DNA of 64,000 bases from PWXP01 sp034005525 (lineage in GTDB: Bacteria > Planctomycetota > Planctomycetia > Pirellulales > Thermoguttaceae): contig JAVEUP010000008.1 of the NCBI GenBank assembly GCA_034005525.1, forward strand, positions 20,704 through 84,703. Reading direction: 5' to 3'. Below, piece after piece: positions 26,243-34,926 of this stretch. The position numbers were made by a program, and so were the translations under genes. Under the pieces are notes generated by a model. That model was not told where the DNA came from. It was given only the letters and a program-made list of their open reading frames with translations, and did not search any database. Position 1 is the stretch's first letter. Each line of letters begins with the position of its first letter.

Positions 26243-26357
26243 GCTAGGATTTCCCTTCTTCAGTTCACGCCCGTGATCTGGCTCCGGAGTGTCGAGGGAT
26301 CTGTGGATGTCCGCCGTCTTGCTTTCGGCTGGCTTGCGTTTCGGAATTGACGCCTCT

Positions 26358-27584
26358 TTAAGAACCGTCCCCAGCGGTCCCGTGCCGGCCCAGCTTGGAT
26401 AGGCGGCGCAGGGCGTTGAACTTGTCGTTCTCTCCGAGCCGGGCCCGCCGCACGGCGTCGGTCAGGACCACGATGTTGCGATCGTAGGTTTCCCGATCGA
26501 CCGGGAACGGCGTACCGTCTTTCCCACCGTGAGCGTAGGAATAATCGGCCCAGCGGCGCGGGTCGGCTTCGTGACCGGGAATCTGCGTGCCACCGGCAAG
26601 GGCCGCGTTGCGGCGTTTCGTCACATCACGGTGAGACGGCGGGGCCTCGAAGATGATCTCGGCCAGCAGCGACAGGCTGCGAATCGTTGCCGGCCCTACG
26701 CCGCCGAGACCGAGCAGGGCCTCGAAACTCTGAGGATGCTGTTCGTGGGCGTTTCGCAAGATGTTCTTCAGCCGCTTCTCGTTCACATCGAGTTTCAGCA
26801 CGGGATGCCGGGCCGGAGCGAACAGCGTCGGTCCCTCGGTCAGCCGCTCGACCTCGTCCAGCAGCCAGTCGGACGGCTCCCGAACCAGGGCGGCACTGGC
26901 CCGGCGGTTCTCTTCGGCCTCCTCGGCCACCATGTTCAAGAGCATTTGTTGTTGGGGGCGATCCGCGTGTCGGCCGGCATGGTGCGAGGCCGACTCGCCG
27001 GCCACGTCTTCCACGGCGGCGTGCGGCTCGCAGACGAAATCGTCGACGCGATCGCCCATCCAGTGGTAGCGCCGCGCCCAAAGGTTCTTCTCGTCCATCC
27101 CTTGTTGGACCACGCACCATTGCCCTTCAGGTGTGAAGAAGAAGCTGTGGTGATAGATGCCAAACCCGTCCTGCACGGCGGCCGAGTCGACCTTGGCGCT
27201 CATGCGGGAAGCGTAGATCAAGCGTTCCCCGCCGGCAATCGCGTGGCGATCTGCCGCATCGCCGATTTCCTGGGGCGTCTTGCGGCTGGTGGCGCCCTTG
27301 CCGCCGGCCACGAGGATGCCCAGGTCGGGGCCGCAGACCTTCGCCGCTTCCCTCAAGGCGCCGCACGTGACCGTCGTGACGCCGCTACTGTGCCAGTCGA
27401 ACCCCAGCACGCAGCCGAATGCCTGAAACCACCAGGGGTCGGACAGCCTGCGGAGCATCTCGGCGGGACCGAATTCCTCGACAATGGCCATGGTCACCGC
27501 ACCGGCGAGCTTCGCCATCCGCTTGAAGAGCCAGGGCGGGGCTTTTCCGGAGTGCAGCGGCAGGCAGGCAAGTTGGCGTCTCAT
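26358..27584 (-). CDS. DUF763 protein with a helix-hairpin-helix-like motif
   Basis: The 408-residue protein begins MRRQLACLPLHSGKAPPWLFKRM, the conserved DUF763 start. Further family blocks are GFDWHSSGVTTVTCGALREA, GGKGATSRKTP, DGFGIYHHSFFFTPEGQWCVVQQGM and HP-x-LKLD. A GLGGVGPATIRSLSL segment near residue 320 resembles the helix-hairpin-helix used for non-specific DNA binding. The family is best known from archaea and thermophilic bacteria and has no established function; a role in nucleic-acid metabolism is inference. The start at 27584 follows the family alignment; the open frame continues upstream into a repeat and is not used. Confidence 0.8.
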   Translation of the reverse strand: MRRQLACLPLHSGKAPPWLFKRMAKLAGAVTMAIVEEFGPAEMLRRLSDPWWFQAFGCVLGFDWHSSGVTTVTCGALREAAKVCGPDLGILVAGGKGATSRKTPQEIGDAADRHAIAGGERLIYASRMSAKVDSAAVQDGFGIYHHSFFFTPEGQWCVVQQGMDEKNLWARRYHWMGDRVDDFVCEPHAAVEDVAGESASHHAGRHADRPQQQMLLNMVAEEAEENRRASAALVREPSDWLLDEVERLTEGPTLFAPARHPVLKLDVNEKRLKNILRNAHEQHPQSFEALLGLGGVGPATIRSLSLLAEIIFEAPPSHRDVTKRRNAALAGGTQIPGHEADPRRWADYSYAHGGKDGTPFPVDRETYDRNIVVLTDAVRRARLGENDKFNALRRLSKLGRHGTAGDGS

Positions 27585-27614
27585 AGCGACACTATACGGC
27601 TTCCACCGCACAGC

Positions 27615-27954
27615 GGCAATGTGTGCGGCGAGGTTTTCTGGCAGGCTGGAAAGTGCCTCGAAGGGACTGAGTTCGCCCAGCCGCTGGGCAACTCCCCTGT
27701 TTTTGTACACAACTCGTGGGCGCCACCGGCCGGCTTGCCCGGCTGGTGGCGATGGTCAGTCGGCCAAAACGGCGCCCAGGCTCGCTAACTCCGCTGCACG
27801 CTGCCGCCGCGTCCGGCGGCGGCAGCGTGCAGCGGAGTTAGTTCGTGTCAACCGTGCCCCCTTCGCTCAGTGACCACGGCCCCATGCGGGGCAAGCCCGC
27901 AGGTGGCCCTTCGCGCTTCCAGACGTGCCAGAAAATCTTGCCGCATACATTGCC
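27615..27954. repeat. Imperfect inverted-repeat element upstream of DUF763
   Basis: Arms of about 48 bp face each other at 27615-27665 and 27907-27954. The left arm starts GGCAATGTGTGCGGCGAGG and the right arm, read on the other strand, GGCAATGTATGCGGCAAGA; both continue TTTTCTGGCA...CTGGAA...GAAGGG. The 240-bp centre contains two further hairpins (27720-27752 and 27785-27841). No open frame of substance lies inside. The layout resembles a non-autonomous insertion unit or a decayed one. The remaining gap to 28265 shows no gene. Confidence 0.55.
27785..27841. repeat. Perfect 26-bp stem palindrome
   Basis: A 57-bp sequence starting CTAACTCCGCTGCACGCTGC and ending with its exact complement, with a 5-nt loop. 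It has 26 uninterrupted base pairs, about 70 percent GC. There is no U-tract on either side, so it is not a classical terminator, although it could stop or pause transcription on either strand between DUF763 and the M14 peptidase. Centre of the inverted-repeat element at 27615-27954. Confidence 0.8.
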
Positions 27955-28265
27955 AGCCAGCATTTGACAACCTGCCATTCCTCTGCCAATAATCATTCCG
28001 GCTGGCGAGTTGTGCAATGTGGCGCGCGAGTGATTATCATAGAGGCATATCCTGTTCAGTCCTGCCTGAGGCCGCCATGTTGTCCTTACCAGTTTCGTCG
28101 CCCGCGCGATTGCCTGGACGCTGCGCTCGCCAGACGCGGCAGCCTGCGGCACGGCGCGCTGCCCGTCCAGCGTGATGAACCTATTGCGGCGGCCGCGGAC
28201 ATAGATGCCCGCAGACGCTGTCGTACTGCACGCAAAGATTGTTCCTTACAGAAGAGGCTGAAATC

Positions 28266-30899
28266 ATGATGTTTGACAGGATTGCCGCCGGGTTCCGCCG
28301 TATCTTGCGGGCGACGGCTGTACCGCGGGTGGGACTCTGCCCGGTTGCCGCTTGTAGCGTCCTTCTTCTATTGTGCACAGCACCGGGCGTGGCTGAGCCC
28401 TTGGAGTACTATCTCCCTGGGGACGTTCAGTATGACGACAGCATCCCGACGCCGGCCGACATCATCGGCCACGACGTCGGAGAGTGGCATGTCACCCACG
28501 ACAGGCTGGTCCAGTACATGCGAACGCTGGCGGAGCGATCCGATCGGATTACCCTTACCGAGACCGGCCGCACGTACCAGGACCGGCCGCTGCTGTTGCT
28601 GACCATCAGCGCACCGGCAAATCTCGAGCGGATCGACGACATCCGCTCGCGGCATCTCGCGCTGAGCGACCCGCGCCGCCCGATGAAGGTGAAGGATGAC
28701 ATGCCGCTGGTCGCCTGGTTGGGCTACAGCGTGCACGGCAACGAGCCGTCCGGGGCGAATGCCGCGATGATCATGGCCTACCACCTGGCCGCGGCCACCG
28801 ACGAGTGGACGCTCAGACTGCTGGACGAATCGGTCATCCTGCTGGACCCGGTGCTCAATCCCGACGGCTTCAATCGCTTCGCCAACTGGGTGAACACTCA
28901 TCGCGGACGGGTGCTGGTGTCGGACCGGCAGAGCCGGGAACTCAACGAGGCCTGGCCGAACAGCCGCACGAACCATTACTGGTTCGACCTCAACCGGGAT
29001 TGGCTCCTGCTGGTGCACCCCGAATCACGGGCTCGCGTACGCGAGTTTCAGCGCTGGCGCCCGAACGTGCAGACCGACCATCACGAAATGTCAACTGACA
29101 TGACCTTCTTCTTCCAGCCCGGCACCCCTACGCGGAGCCACCCGATGATTCCGCGCCGCAACCAGGAACTGACGCTGAAGATCGGCCGCTATCATGCGGA
29201 AGCTTTCGACGGAGTCGGCCAGTTGTATTTCACGCGCGAGCGGTACGACGACTTCAATCTTGGCAAAGGGTCCACCTATCCGGACGTGCACGGCGCGATC
29301 GGCATTCTGTTCGAGCAGGCCGGGAGCCGCGGGCATTTGCAGGAGTCGCAGCATGGCGACCTGGCTTTTCCGGTGACGATCCGCAATCAGGTGCTCACCT
29401 CGTTTTCAACTCTGCGCGCGGCATTGGACATGCGCGGCGAGCTGCTGCAATACCAGCGTGAGTTTTACCAAACCGCGTACCAGGAGGGCGGCAAAGACCC
29501 CGCACGCGGCTGGATCGTCGGTGATGACGGCGACCCGGCGCGTGCCCACGATTTCGTCGGCGTGCTGCTGCAACACGGCATTGAGGTACATCTGCTGAAG
29601 CGCGACATCAAGGTCGGGGGGCATCCGTATCGCAAGGGGAATGCCTGGATCGTACCCGCGGAGCAACCCCAGTACCGGCTCGCGCGAGGCATTTTCGAGA
29701 CACGCACGGAGTTTGAGGACACGACCTTTTATGACGTATCGGCCTGGACGCTGCCGCTCGCTTACGGGTTGCCGCGCGCCGAACTGCGGCGGCAGTATGC
29801 CCAGCGCATCCTTGGCAAGCGTTTGGAGTCGCTGCCGGATGCGCCGGAACCGGTTGCATCGAACGATGAACCTGCACTGGCGTATCTATTCGACTGGGGC
29901 ACCTACTATGCGCCGCGCGCACTGCACCGGCTGCTTCAGGCCGGTGTCGTCGTGCGCGCCGCAAGCGAGCCGCTCACCCTGCAGACTCGCGACGGCAACC
30001 GGCAATTCGATCCCGGCGCCGTCCTGGTGCCGATGGGCATTCAGAAACTGGAAGCGGCCCGCGTGATTGAATTGCTCGACGAAGCCGCCCGTGAGGACGG
30101 CGTGCGCGTGCATGCCGCCGTGACCGGACTGGCCGAAGCCGGCGTGGACATTGGCAGTCCCAGTATGAAGGCGTTGAGACTGCCGCGGGTGGCGCTGGTG
30201 GTTGGGACGGGCGTGAGTGCGAGCGAAGCGGGCGAAGTCTGGCATCTTCTTGACCAGCGGTTCCACATGCCGGTCTCGTTGCTCGATGTCGGTGCGTTTT
30301 CCGGCCGTGACCTGTCGCGTTATACGCACCTTGTGCTGGTCGACGGCAGCTACAGCAAGGAAATGGCGGGGAAGGTGGGGGCCTGGGTGCGTGATGGCGG
30401 CGTTTTGCTTGCCGGCAAGCGTGCAGCAAGCTGGGCGGCAGAGCACGATATGGCCAAGGCCGAGTTCAAGAGCGCGCTGAACGTGACAGAGGGCGAGGAC
30501 CGGCGCGACTATGCCGATTACCGACCCGATTCGGAACTGCAACTGTTGCGAGGCGCCATTCTCATGGCCGACCTGGACACGACCCATCCGCTCGGCTGGG
30601 GCGTGCCGCGCCGCGACCTGCCCGTGTTCTGCAACAGGACGCAAGTCATGCAGCCTGCGAAGAATCGCTACCAGACCGTCGCCCGGTTGGCCGACCAGCC
30701 GTTGCTTTCAGGCTACGCTTCCCCGGAGAACCTGGAACGACTCTCAGGAAGCGCCTCGGTGATCGTCCAGCGGAACGGCAAGGGGACCGTGGTGCTGATG
30801 GCCGACAACCTGAACTTCCGCGGCTACTGGTTCGGAACCAACCGGGTGTTCATCAATGCGATCATGTTCGGCGGGATTGTGGAGGCCACCGGCAACTAG
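28266..30899 (+). CDS. Secreted M14-family zinc carboxypeptidase-like protein
   Basis: 877 residues: a signal sequence (about 22-43), the M14 catalytic domain (about 75-370), and a long C-terminal region (about 480-860) with GATase-like segments (HLVLVDGSYSKEMAGKVGAWVRDGGVLLAG) closing with a KGTVVLMADNLNFRGYW block. Zinc ligands are H157 and E160 in SVHGNEPSG and one of H272/H273 in TDHHEMS. The substrate-binding NR appears in FDLNRDW (240-246). This double architecture is shared by a bacterial M14 subgroup of about 850-900 residues. The start at 28266 or 28269 follows AGAGG. Likely periplasmic or secreted; it stands alone. Confidence 0.85.
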   Translation: MMFDRIAAGFRRILRATAVPRVGLCPVAACSVLLLLCTAPGVAEPLEYYLPGDVQYDDSIPTPADIIGHDVGEWHVTHDRLVQYMRTLAERSDRITLTETGRTYQDRPLLLLTISAPANLERIDDIRSRHLALSDPRRPMKVKDDMPLVAWLGYSVHGNEPSGANAAMIMAYHLAAATDEWTLRLLDESVILLDPVLNPDGFNRFANWVNTHRGRVLVSDRQSRELNEAWPNSRTNHYWFDLNRDWLLLVHPESRARVREFQRWRPNVQTDHHEMSTDMTFFFQPGTPTRSHPMIPRRNQELTLKIGRYHAEAFDGVGQLYFTRERYDDFNLGKGSTYPDVHGAIGILFEQAGSRGHLQESQHGDLAFPVTIRNQVLTSFSTLRAALDMRGELLQYQREFYQTAYQEGGKDPARGWIVGDDGDPARAHDFVGVLLQHGIEVHLLKRDIKVGGHPYRKGNAWIVPAEQPQYRLARGIFETRTEFEDTTFYDVSAWTLPLAYGLPRAELRRQYAQRILGKRLESLPDAPEPVASNDEPALAYLFDWGTYYAPRALHRLLQAGVVVRAASEPLTLQTRDGNRQFDPGAVLVPMGIQKLEAARVIELLDEAAREDGVRVHAAVTGLAEAGVDIGSPSMKALRLPRVALVVGTGVSASEAGEVWHLLDQRFHMPVSLLDVGAFSGRDLSRYTHLVLVDGSYSKEMAGKVGAWVRDGGVLLAGKRAASWAAEHDMAKAEFKSALNVTEGEDRRDYADYRPDSELQLLRGAILMADLDTTHPLGWGVPRRDLPVFCNRTQVMQPAKNRYQTVARLADQPLLSGYASPENLERLSGSASVIVQRNGKGTVVLMADNLNFRGYWFGTNRVFINAIMFGGIVEATGN

Positions 30900-30920
30900 T
30901 CCGAAGCCCAGCCGGAAGAC

Positions 30921-31337
30921 CTACGGCGACTCCAAGTCGAACTGGAACGTGCTGCCCGTACCCGGACTGACTTCCACCTCCAGCTCGCTTTGGCTGTTGT
31001 ACTTGGGTGGCAAATATTGTTCGAGATCTTCGACGGTCTCGCCCGTTTCGACGTCGACCGAGGTTCTACCGGTAGACCGGGTAGCGGTAATTTCGACGTG
31101 GAAGCGGCCCGCCATTGTGCCGCCTTGTCGGCTGATGGAGAACCGGCCACCCGCGATTTGGCCGCCTGCGGTGGGCGACGCCGATCCCGGTTCGGGTCGA
31201 AACCGGATATAGCCGGCTTCGAGCGGCCGGCCGTCGAGCGTCACGGTCCCTTGCAGCGCCTGTCGCCCGGAATCGCCGCATCCGGCCAGTGCGAGGGTCA
31301 CGAGTCCCAGCAGTACGAAACGTCCTCGATGGTTCAT
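30921..31337 (-). CDS. Small lipoprotein, transthyretin-like, partner of the DUF1559 protein
   Basis: 138 residues with a lipoprotein signal (LALAGCGDSG), then a beta-sandwich of the carboxypeptidase-regulatory / transthyretin-like type: GTVTLDGRPLEAGYIRFRP, FHVEITATR, and the characteristic YLPPKYNSQSELEVEVSPG. Proteins of this kind are almost always found next to DUF1559 genes in Planctomycetota. Start 31337 is only 14 bp after the DUF1559 stop, with GGAGCAGG upstream, so they are co-expressed. Function unknown; probably an outer-membrane-attached component of the pseudopilin-like system. Confidence 0.85.
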   Translation of the reverse strand: MNHRGRFVLLGLVTLALAGCGDSGRQALQGTVTLDGRPLEAGYIRFRPEPGSASPTAGGQIAGGRFSISRQGGTMAGRFHVEITATRSTGRTSVDVETGETVEDLEQYLPPKYNSQSELEVEVSPGTGSTFQFDLESP

Positions 31338-31351
31338 AGCCTGCTCCATGC

Positions 31352-32332
31352 TCAATACTCGCCGGAAATGGACTGTCCGGAGGCGATGTTGCCCAGCAGA
31401 TGCCATGTATGCATGTCGATGTTCTCGCTGATAAAGGAAACGTGCCCGTCGGCGAATGCACAATGCACGCCTCCCGGGTGCCGGCTGCGCGCGGCGGCAT
31501 GGTGTTCGTCGAGCCGGGTTGCCGATGCGGAATCGCATGGCAGCATAGGCAGCACCTCCACGCATCGAGAATAGCCGGACTGCCTGTACAACGCATCGCC
31601 GGCGCTGCTGTTTGGAGTATTGCGGTGCGTGTACGCGAAGGCGCCCATGTGCCAGATACCCCAAAGCCCGCGTGTATCCCAGTCTGCCCCGACAACCGTG
31701 TCGGAACCCGCAATGACTTCACTGACGACGACGCTCGACGACGTACCGTCGCGGAATGCCGACAATCGGCGAGCCTTATCCATCTGAAACGCCCCGTCGG
31801 TTGTCATGTCGACGCCGGTGCGGTTTGCGCTGCTCATGATGTTGATCCCGCCGGTGTCGCGCAAGTACGTGTTCGTGCCGAACGAGACGACGTAGTTAGA
31901 CCGCGCATAGCCCGGCGGGGCCGGATACTGATTGTTGCCGTCGGACGGGCAGAGGAAAGTTGCGACGGAGGTCCGGATGACCGTCGGGTTGTCCAGCAGG
32001 CGGACGTTGTAGTTGTACTGATCGTGCAGTGGCGCCTGCTCGATGAATGGGAGCAGTTGAATCTGGACCGTGTGCCCGGGCCACTGGGACATGCCCCGCC
32101 CGGTCGCCACCAGGCCGATCGGAAAGGTCCGGTGCGCCGACTCGTAGGTGTGCATGGCCAGTGCGATCTGTTTCAGGTTATTGCTGCATTGCATGCGCCG
32201 TGCCGCCTCGCGAGCGCTTTGAACCGCCGGAAGCAGCAGTGCGATCAGAATGCCGATGATGGCGATGACCACAAGCAATTCGACCAGGGTAAAACCTTTC
32301 GATTCTTGATCCGCGATTTGTCGGCTTCCCAT
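31352..32332 (-). CDS. DUF1559 prepilin-like protein
   Basis: 326 residues with a type IV prepilin leader (GFTLVELLVVIAIIGILIALL, residues about 13-33) followed by LLPAVQSAREAARRMQCSNNLKQI, the signature of the planctomycete DUF1559 family. The C-terminal HPGGVHCAFADGHVSFI block is the family's other hallmark. A prepilin peptidase would cleave after the Gly, leaving Phe as the new N-terminus. These proteins are massively paralogous in the phylum and thought to form pseudopili or surface structures. Upstream lies a 295-bp divergent spacer with two GGTATACC palindromes. Confidence 0.95.
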   Translation of the reverse strand: MGSRQIADQESKGFTLVELLVVIAIIGILIALLLPAVQSAREAARRMQCSNNLKQIALAMHTYESAHRTFPIGLVATGRGMSQWPGHTVQIQLLPFIEQAPLHDQYNYNVRLLDNPTVIRTSVATFLCPSDGNNQYPAPPGYARSNYVVSFGTNTYLRDTGGINIMSSANRTGVDMTTDGAFQMDKARRLSAFRDGTSSSVVVSEVIAGSDTVVGADWDTRGLWGIWHMGAFAYTHRNTPNSSAGDALYRQSGYSRCVEVLPMLPCDSASATRLDEHHAAARSRHPGGVHCAFADGHVSFISENIDMHTWHLLGNIASGQSISGEY

Positions 32333-32420
32333 CGCTCTATCCCCAGCCTCTCGTTCAACTCTCCCGTCTAGATCATCCCGGACAGCGGCTCCTTCCAAAT
32401 GACTTACTGGATTATATCAC

Positions 32421-32589
32421 AAGGTATACCATTTGTGCAATAGACCCTAATTGGCGTTATAGCCGGATGCACAGTAAGAGGGGTTCTGTGCCTGCTGGAT
32501 GATTGGGCAGGGCAAACGCAATTGATCGTATTTCGCCGGGGTTCCTTTCCTATGTCGGGTCGAGTACACTAGCGATCCAAGGTATACCA
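32421..32589. promoter_or_regulatory. Two AAGGTATACCA sites in the DUF1559 / sialidase-like divergent spacer
   Basis: Identical 11-mers AAGGTATACCA at 32421-32431 and 32579-32589, each centred on the 8-bp palindrome GGTATACC, 158 bp apart. One is near the DUF1559 start side, the other about 40 bp ahead of the sialidase-like ATG. Palindromes of this form are typical half-site dyads of GntR-family repressors (for example NanR sites contain GGTATA repeats). Assignment to a regulator is inference. Confidence 0.45.
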
Positions 32590-32627
32590 CGCCGCGTTAC
32601 AGACCACTTATTGAAAGGAGCACTCGA

Positions 32628-33797
32628 ATGTCACCCGCCCTGAAGACCACTCTCCTCCTGCTGTTGGCGACCGCGCCCGCTTGTGCTGGTGAACTGCTGC
32701 CCGTGACGCCGGAGCAGAAGAACGAACAGACGCTTGTCGATTCAGAGCAGTTGGCCGCTGCCGGCGAAGAGGCGTACCTGGCCTTCCCCACGATAGTGTG
32801 GCTCGACGACGACAATATCCTTATTTCGTACAAGCGGGGCCGCAGTCACGCCCTTGACCTCGGCGCGATGCTCGAAATCGTCCGCTTCGATACGCACACG
32901 AACGAGGTGGGCGCCAGGCAAGTCGTTGGCGTCGATGAAGGGTTAATCTATCAGATGGGTGAGTGGATCCGGTTTCCCAACGGCCGAATCGGCCTGTACG
33001 CCGACGTGCAGCGCGTCGCCCAAGACGGCGGGCGGAACCGGCATCACCGTACCGGTGTTCAGTGGTGCAGAAGCGATGACGGCGGTCGGACGTTTGGGCC
33101 CATGCAAGAAATGGGACCGGTCGATGGCGTCGAGTACGGATATATCTTCGAGGGGATCGTTTCCCGCGGCCAAGTGTTCATGCTGGCAATGTCCTTTCCC
33201 GAGTTGACCGGGCGGAAGAGCCTCTTCGACGAAGATGGCAAGCGACTCTATGGTGAAGTGTCGGTACTGGTCTCCTCCGATAACGGCGAGAGTTGGAAGC
33301 ATGTCCGCAATTTGAGCCGGGAGTTCGGCGGCATCGACATCAACGAGAGTTCTCTGGCCGAGTACGGCGAAGGCTACATCGTGGCTACCCGCGGATACGA
33401 CGGCAGGGCACGGCTCCACGTGGTCGACAAGGACTTCCACCTCGTTCGAGAGTCCGACATGACCTCGGCGCACGATATGATCCGCGGCGTGGTCGGGCGC
33501 CCGCGCCTCTTCTGGCGCGACGAAAAGCTCTATTTGCTGGGCAGAAACCACTCAGCGAACCGTCCCTCGATGGAACTTGCGCTGTTTCGGATCCGTCCCG
33601 ACTCACTTGCTGTGGAGCGCTATGTGATACTCGATCCCGACGAAGGCGCTCGCGTGGGCGACTCGTATTACGCCGTTCCGTATTTCCGCGGTACGGGCGA
33701 TAACGCGCTGCTGAACGTGATTACCTACCGGACGCAACCTCCGCGGCGGCGGCCCGACATCGTCCGGCTGGCATTTCCGTGGAGCCAGGTCCACTGA
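32628..33797 (+). CDS. Secreted sialidase-like (BNR/Asp-box) beta-propeller protein
   Basis: 389 residues with a signal peptide (about 1-20). Two Asp-box motifs of the form S-x-D-x-G-x-(T/S)-(F/W) are visible: RSDDGGRTFG (about 148-157) and SSDNGESWK (about 218-226), together with an opening FPTIVWLDDDNILISYKRGRSH that resembles the sialidase arginine strand. Exo-sialidases and related BNR hydrolases have this six-blade fold, but the full catalytic set cannot be confirmed, so the substrate is open. AAAGGAGC precedes the ATG. Divergent from the DUF1559 operon. Confidence 0.75.
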   Translation: MSPALKTTLLLLLATAPACAGELLPVTPEQKNEQTLVDSEQLAAAGEEAYLAFPTIVWLDDDNILISYKRGRSHALDLGAMLEIVRFDTHTNEVGARQVVGVDEGLIYQMGEWIRFPNGRIGLYADVQRVAQDGGRNRHHRTGVQWCRSDDGGRTFGPMQEMGPVDGVEYGYIFEGIVSRGQVFMLAMSFPELTGRKSLFDEDGKRLYGEVSVLVSSDNGESWKHVRNLSREFGGIDINESSLAEYGEGYIVATRGYDGRARLHVVDKDFHLVRESDMTSAHDMIRGVVGRPRLFWRDEKLYLLGRNHSANRPSMELALFRIRPDSLAVERYVILDPDEGARVGDSYYAVPYFRGTGDNALLNVITYRTQPPRRRPDIVRLAFPWSQVH

Positions 33798-33881
33798 ACG
33801 TACCGAGGCAGTGCGGGGCAAGGGTTGTTTGGCGGGTTGCCCGGCGTGCCGCTTCGCCGCTGGACAATGGCACCATACACC

Positions 33882-34502
33882 CTACCCAGGCTCGTCGCCC
33901 AACATTTCCTGGAGCTTCTTGACGGCCCGCATCCAGAGCATTTGGACGGCAGGACGGGTGCGCCCCATGCGCTGGGCAACTTCGGCAAACGGCAACCGCT
34001 CCAGGTTCCGCAGGACGATCACCTCCTGGTGATCGGGCGAAAGCTGGGCCAGTGCCAGCGATACGCGCAGCTCGTCTTCGAGCCGGGTCAACTCCTGGCT
34101 GGGGGTGGGCTGTTGTGCCGCCGGCTCCGGCGCGCCCGCGGGAAGCGTATCGGCCGGGTCGCGGATGGGCACCTCGCGTTGGGCACGGCGTTTCAGGGTG
34201 CCGCGGTAGCGGCGGACGAAGTCGGCCGCGTTGTGGCGTACAATGGTCCGCAGCCAGGCAAGCCATTCCTTCTCGCTATTGCCCTGGAACTGCTCGAAGC
34301 CGCGGTGCGCCTCCATGAGGGCCTGCTGCACCAGGTCGGAGGCGTCGACCTTGCGGCGCATCCATGTTTCGACCTGCGCCCGGGCAACAAACCCAAGGTA
34401 GCTCCGGCACAGGCCGAACAGGGCATCGCGGCTTGCTGCATCACCCTCGCGGGCGCGACGCAGAAGGACGGTGACGTCGGCGGTAGGCAGTTCGCGGTCC
34501 AT
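33882..34502 (-). CDS. ECF-type RNA polymerase sigma factor
   Basis: 206 residues with region 2 (SDLVQQALMEAHRGFEQFQG, EWLAWLRTIVRHNAADFVRRY) and region 4 (LSPDHQEVIVLRNLERLPFAEVAQRMGRTRPAVQMLWMRAVKKLQEML) of planctomycete-type extracytoplasmic-function sigma factors. There is no anti-sigma gene next to it, which is common in the phylum. It is divergent from the TolC gene across 424 bp. Inference: it may respond to envelope or metal stress given the export genes alongside, but no promoter consensus could be matched. Confidence 0.88.
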   Translation of the reverse strand: MDRELPTADVTVLLRRAREGDAASRDALFGLCRSYLGFVARAQVETWMRRKVDASDLVQQALMEAHRGFEQFQGNSEKEWLAWLRTIVRHNAADFVRRYRGTLKRRAQREVPIRDPADTLPAGAPEPAAQQPTPSQELTRLEDELRVSLALAQLSPDHQEVIVLRNLERLPFAEVAQRMGRTRPAVQMLWMRAVKKLQEMLGDEPG

Positions 34503-34546
34503 GAATGGGCATCTAAGGCGGCGTAAGACAATGATCTGCCGAATTG

Positions 34547-34603
34547 CGTGGGATCGGCTTCCAGCCTGTCGGCTGAAAAGACAGGCTGGAAGCCTATCCC
34601 ACG
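34547..34603. repeat. REP-like hairpin, family A copy 1
   Basis: CGTGGGATCGGCTTCCAGCC + TGTC (34547-34570) pairs with 34580-34603 with one mismatch over 24 bp; the 9-nt loop reads GGCTGAAAA. It ends 45 bp upstream of the ECF sigma start. A second copy is at 63898-63938 and a decayed one near 43111-43147. The rest of the 34503-34926 spacer has one weak open frame (rejected) and no other feature. Confidence 0.75.
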
Positions 34604-34926
34604 TTTGCCGGTCCCAGTAGGTTATTGTTTTGCAACCGCCTAACCGTTCGCGGTGGAAAAAACCACCCGCGCCCACTCCCGCCAAGGCCGACGATGGGTA
34701 GTCTCCAAACCGGCCTCATGATTGCAGGCAAGCAATGCATTCACCAGCCCCCTGAGAATACCGCAGACCTCCGCCATCGGCAAGAGGGTACCCAGTGCGT
34801 GGGTGGCAAAATCGGTACAGTCGCCGGAAACCGCAAGGTTTTCTGGACCGGTTCTTTCTGTCCAGCCGATAGAAAGCGAACGGGGATTCTCTTGCTCGAC
34901 GTCGGGCACAGGAAAGGGGGGAGAGT

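Noticed and set aside
27585..27710. N-terminal extension of DUF763 (42 codons)
   Set aside because: The extension is encoded by the left arm of the inverted-repeat element; the family alignment begins at the internal ATG at 27584.
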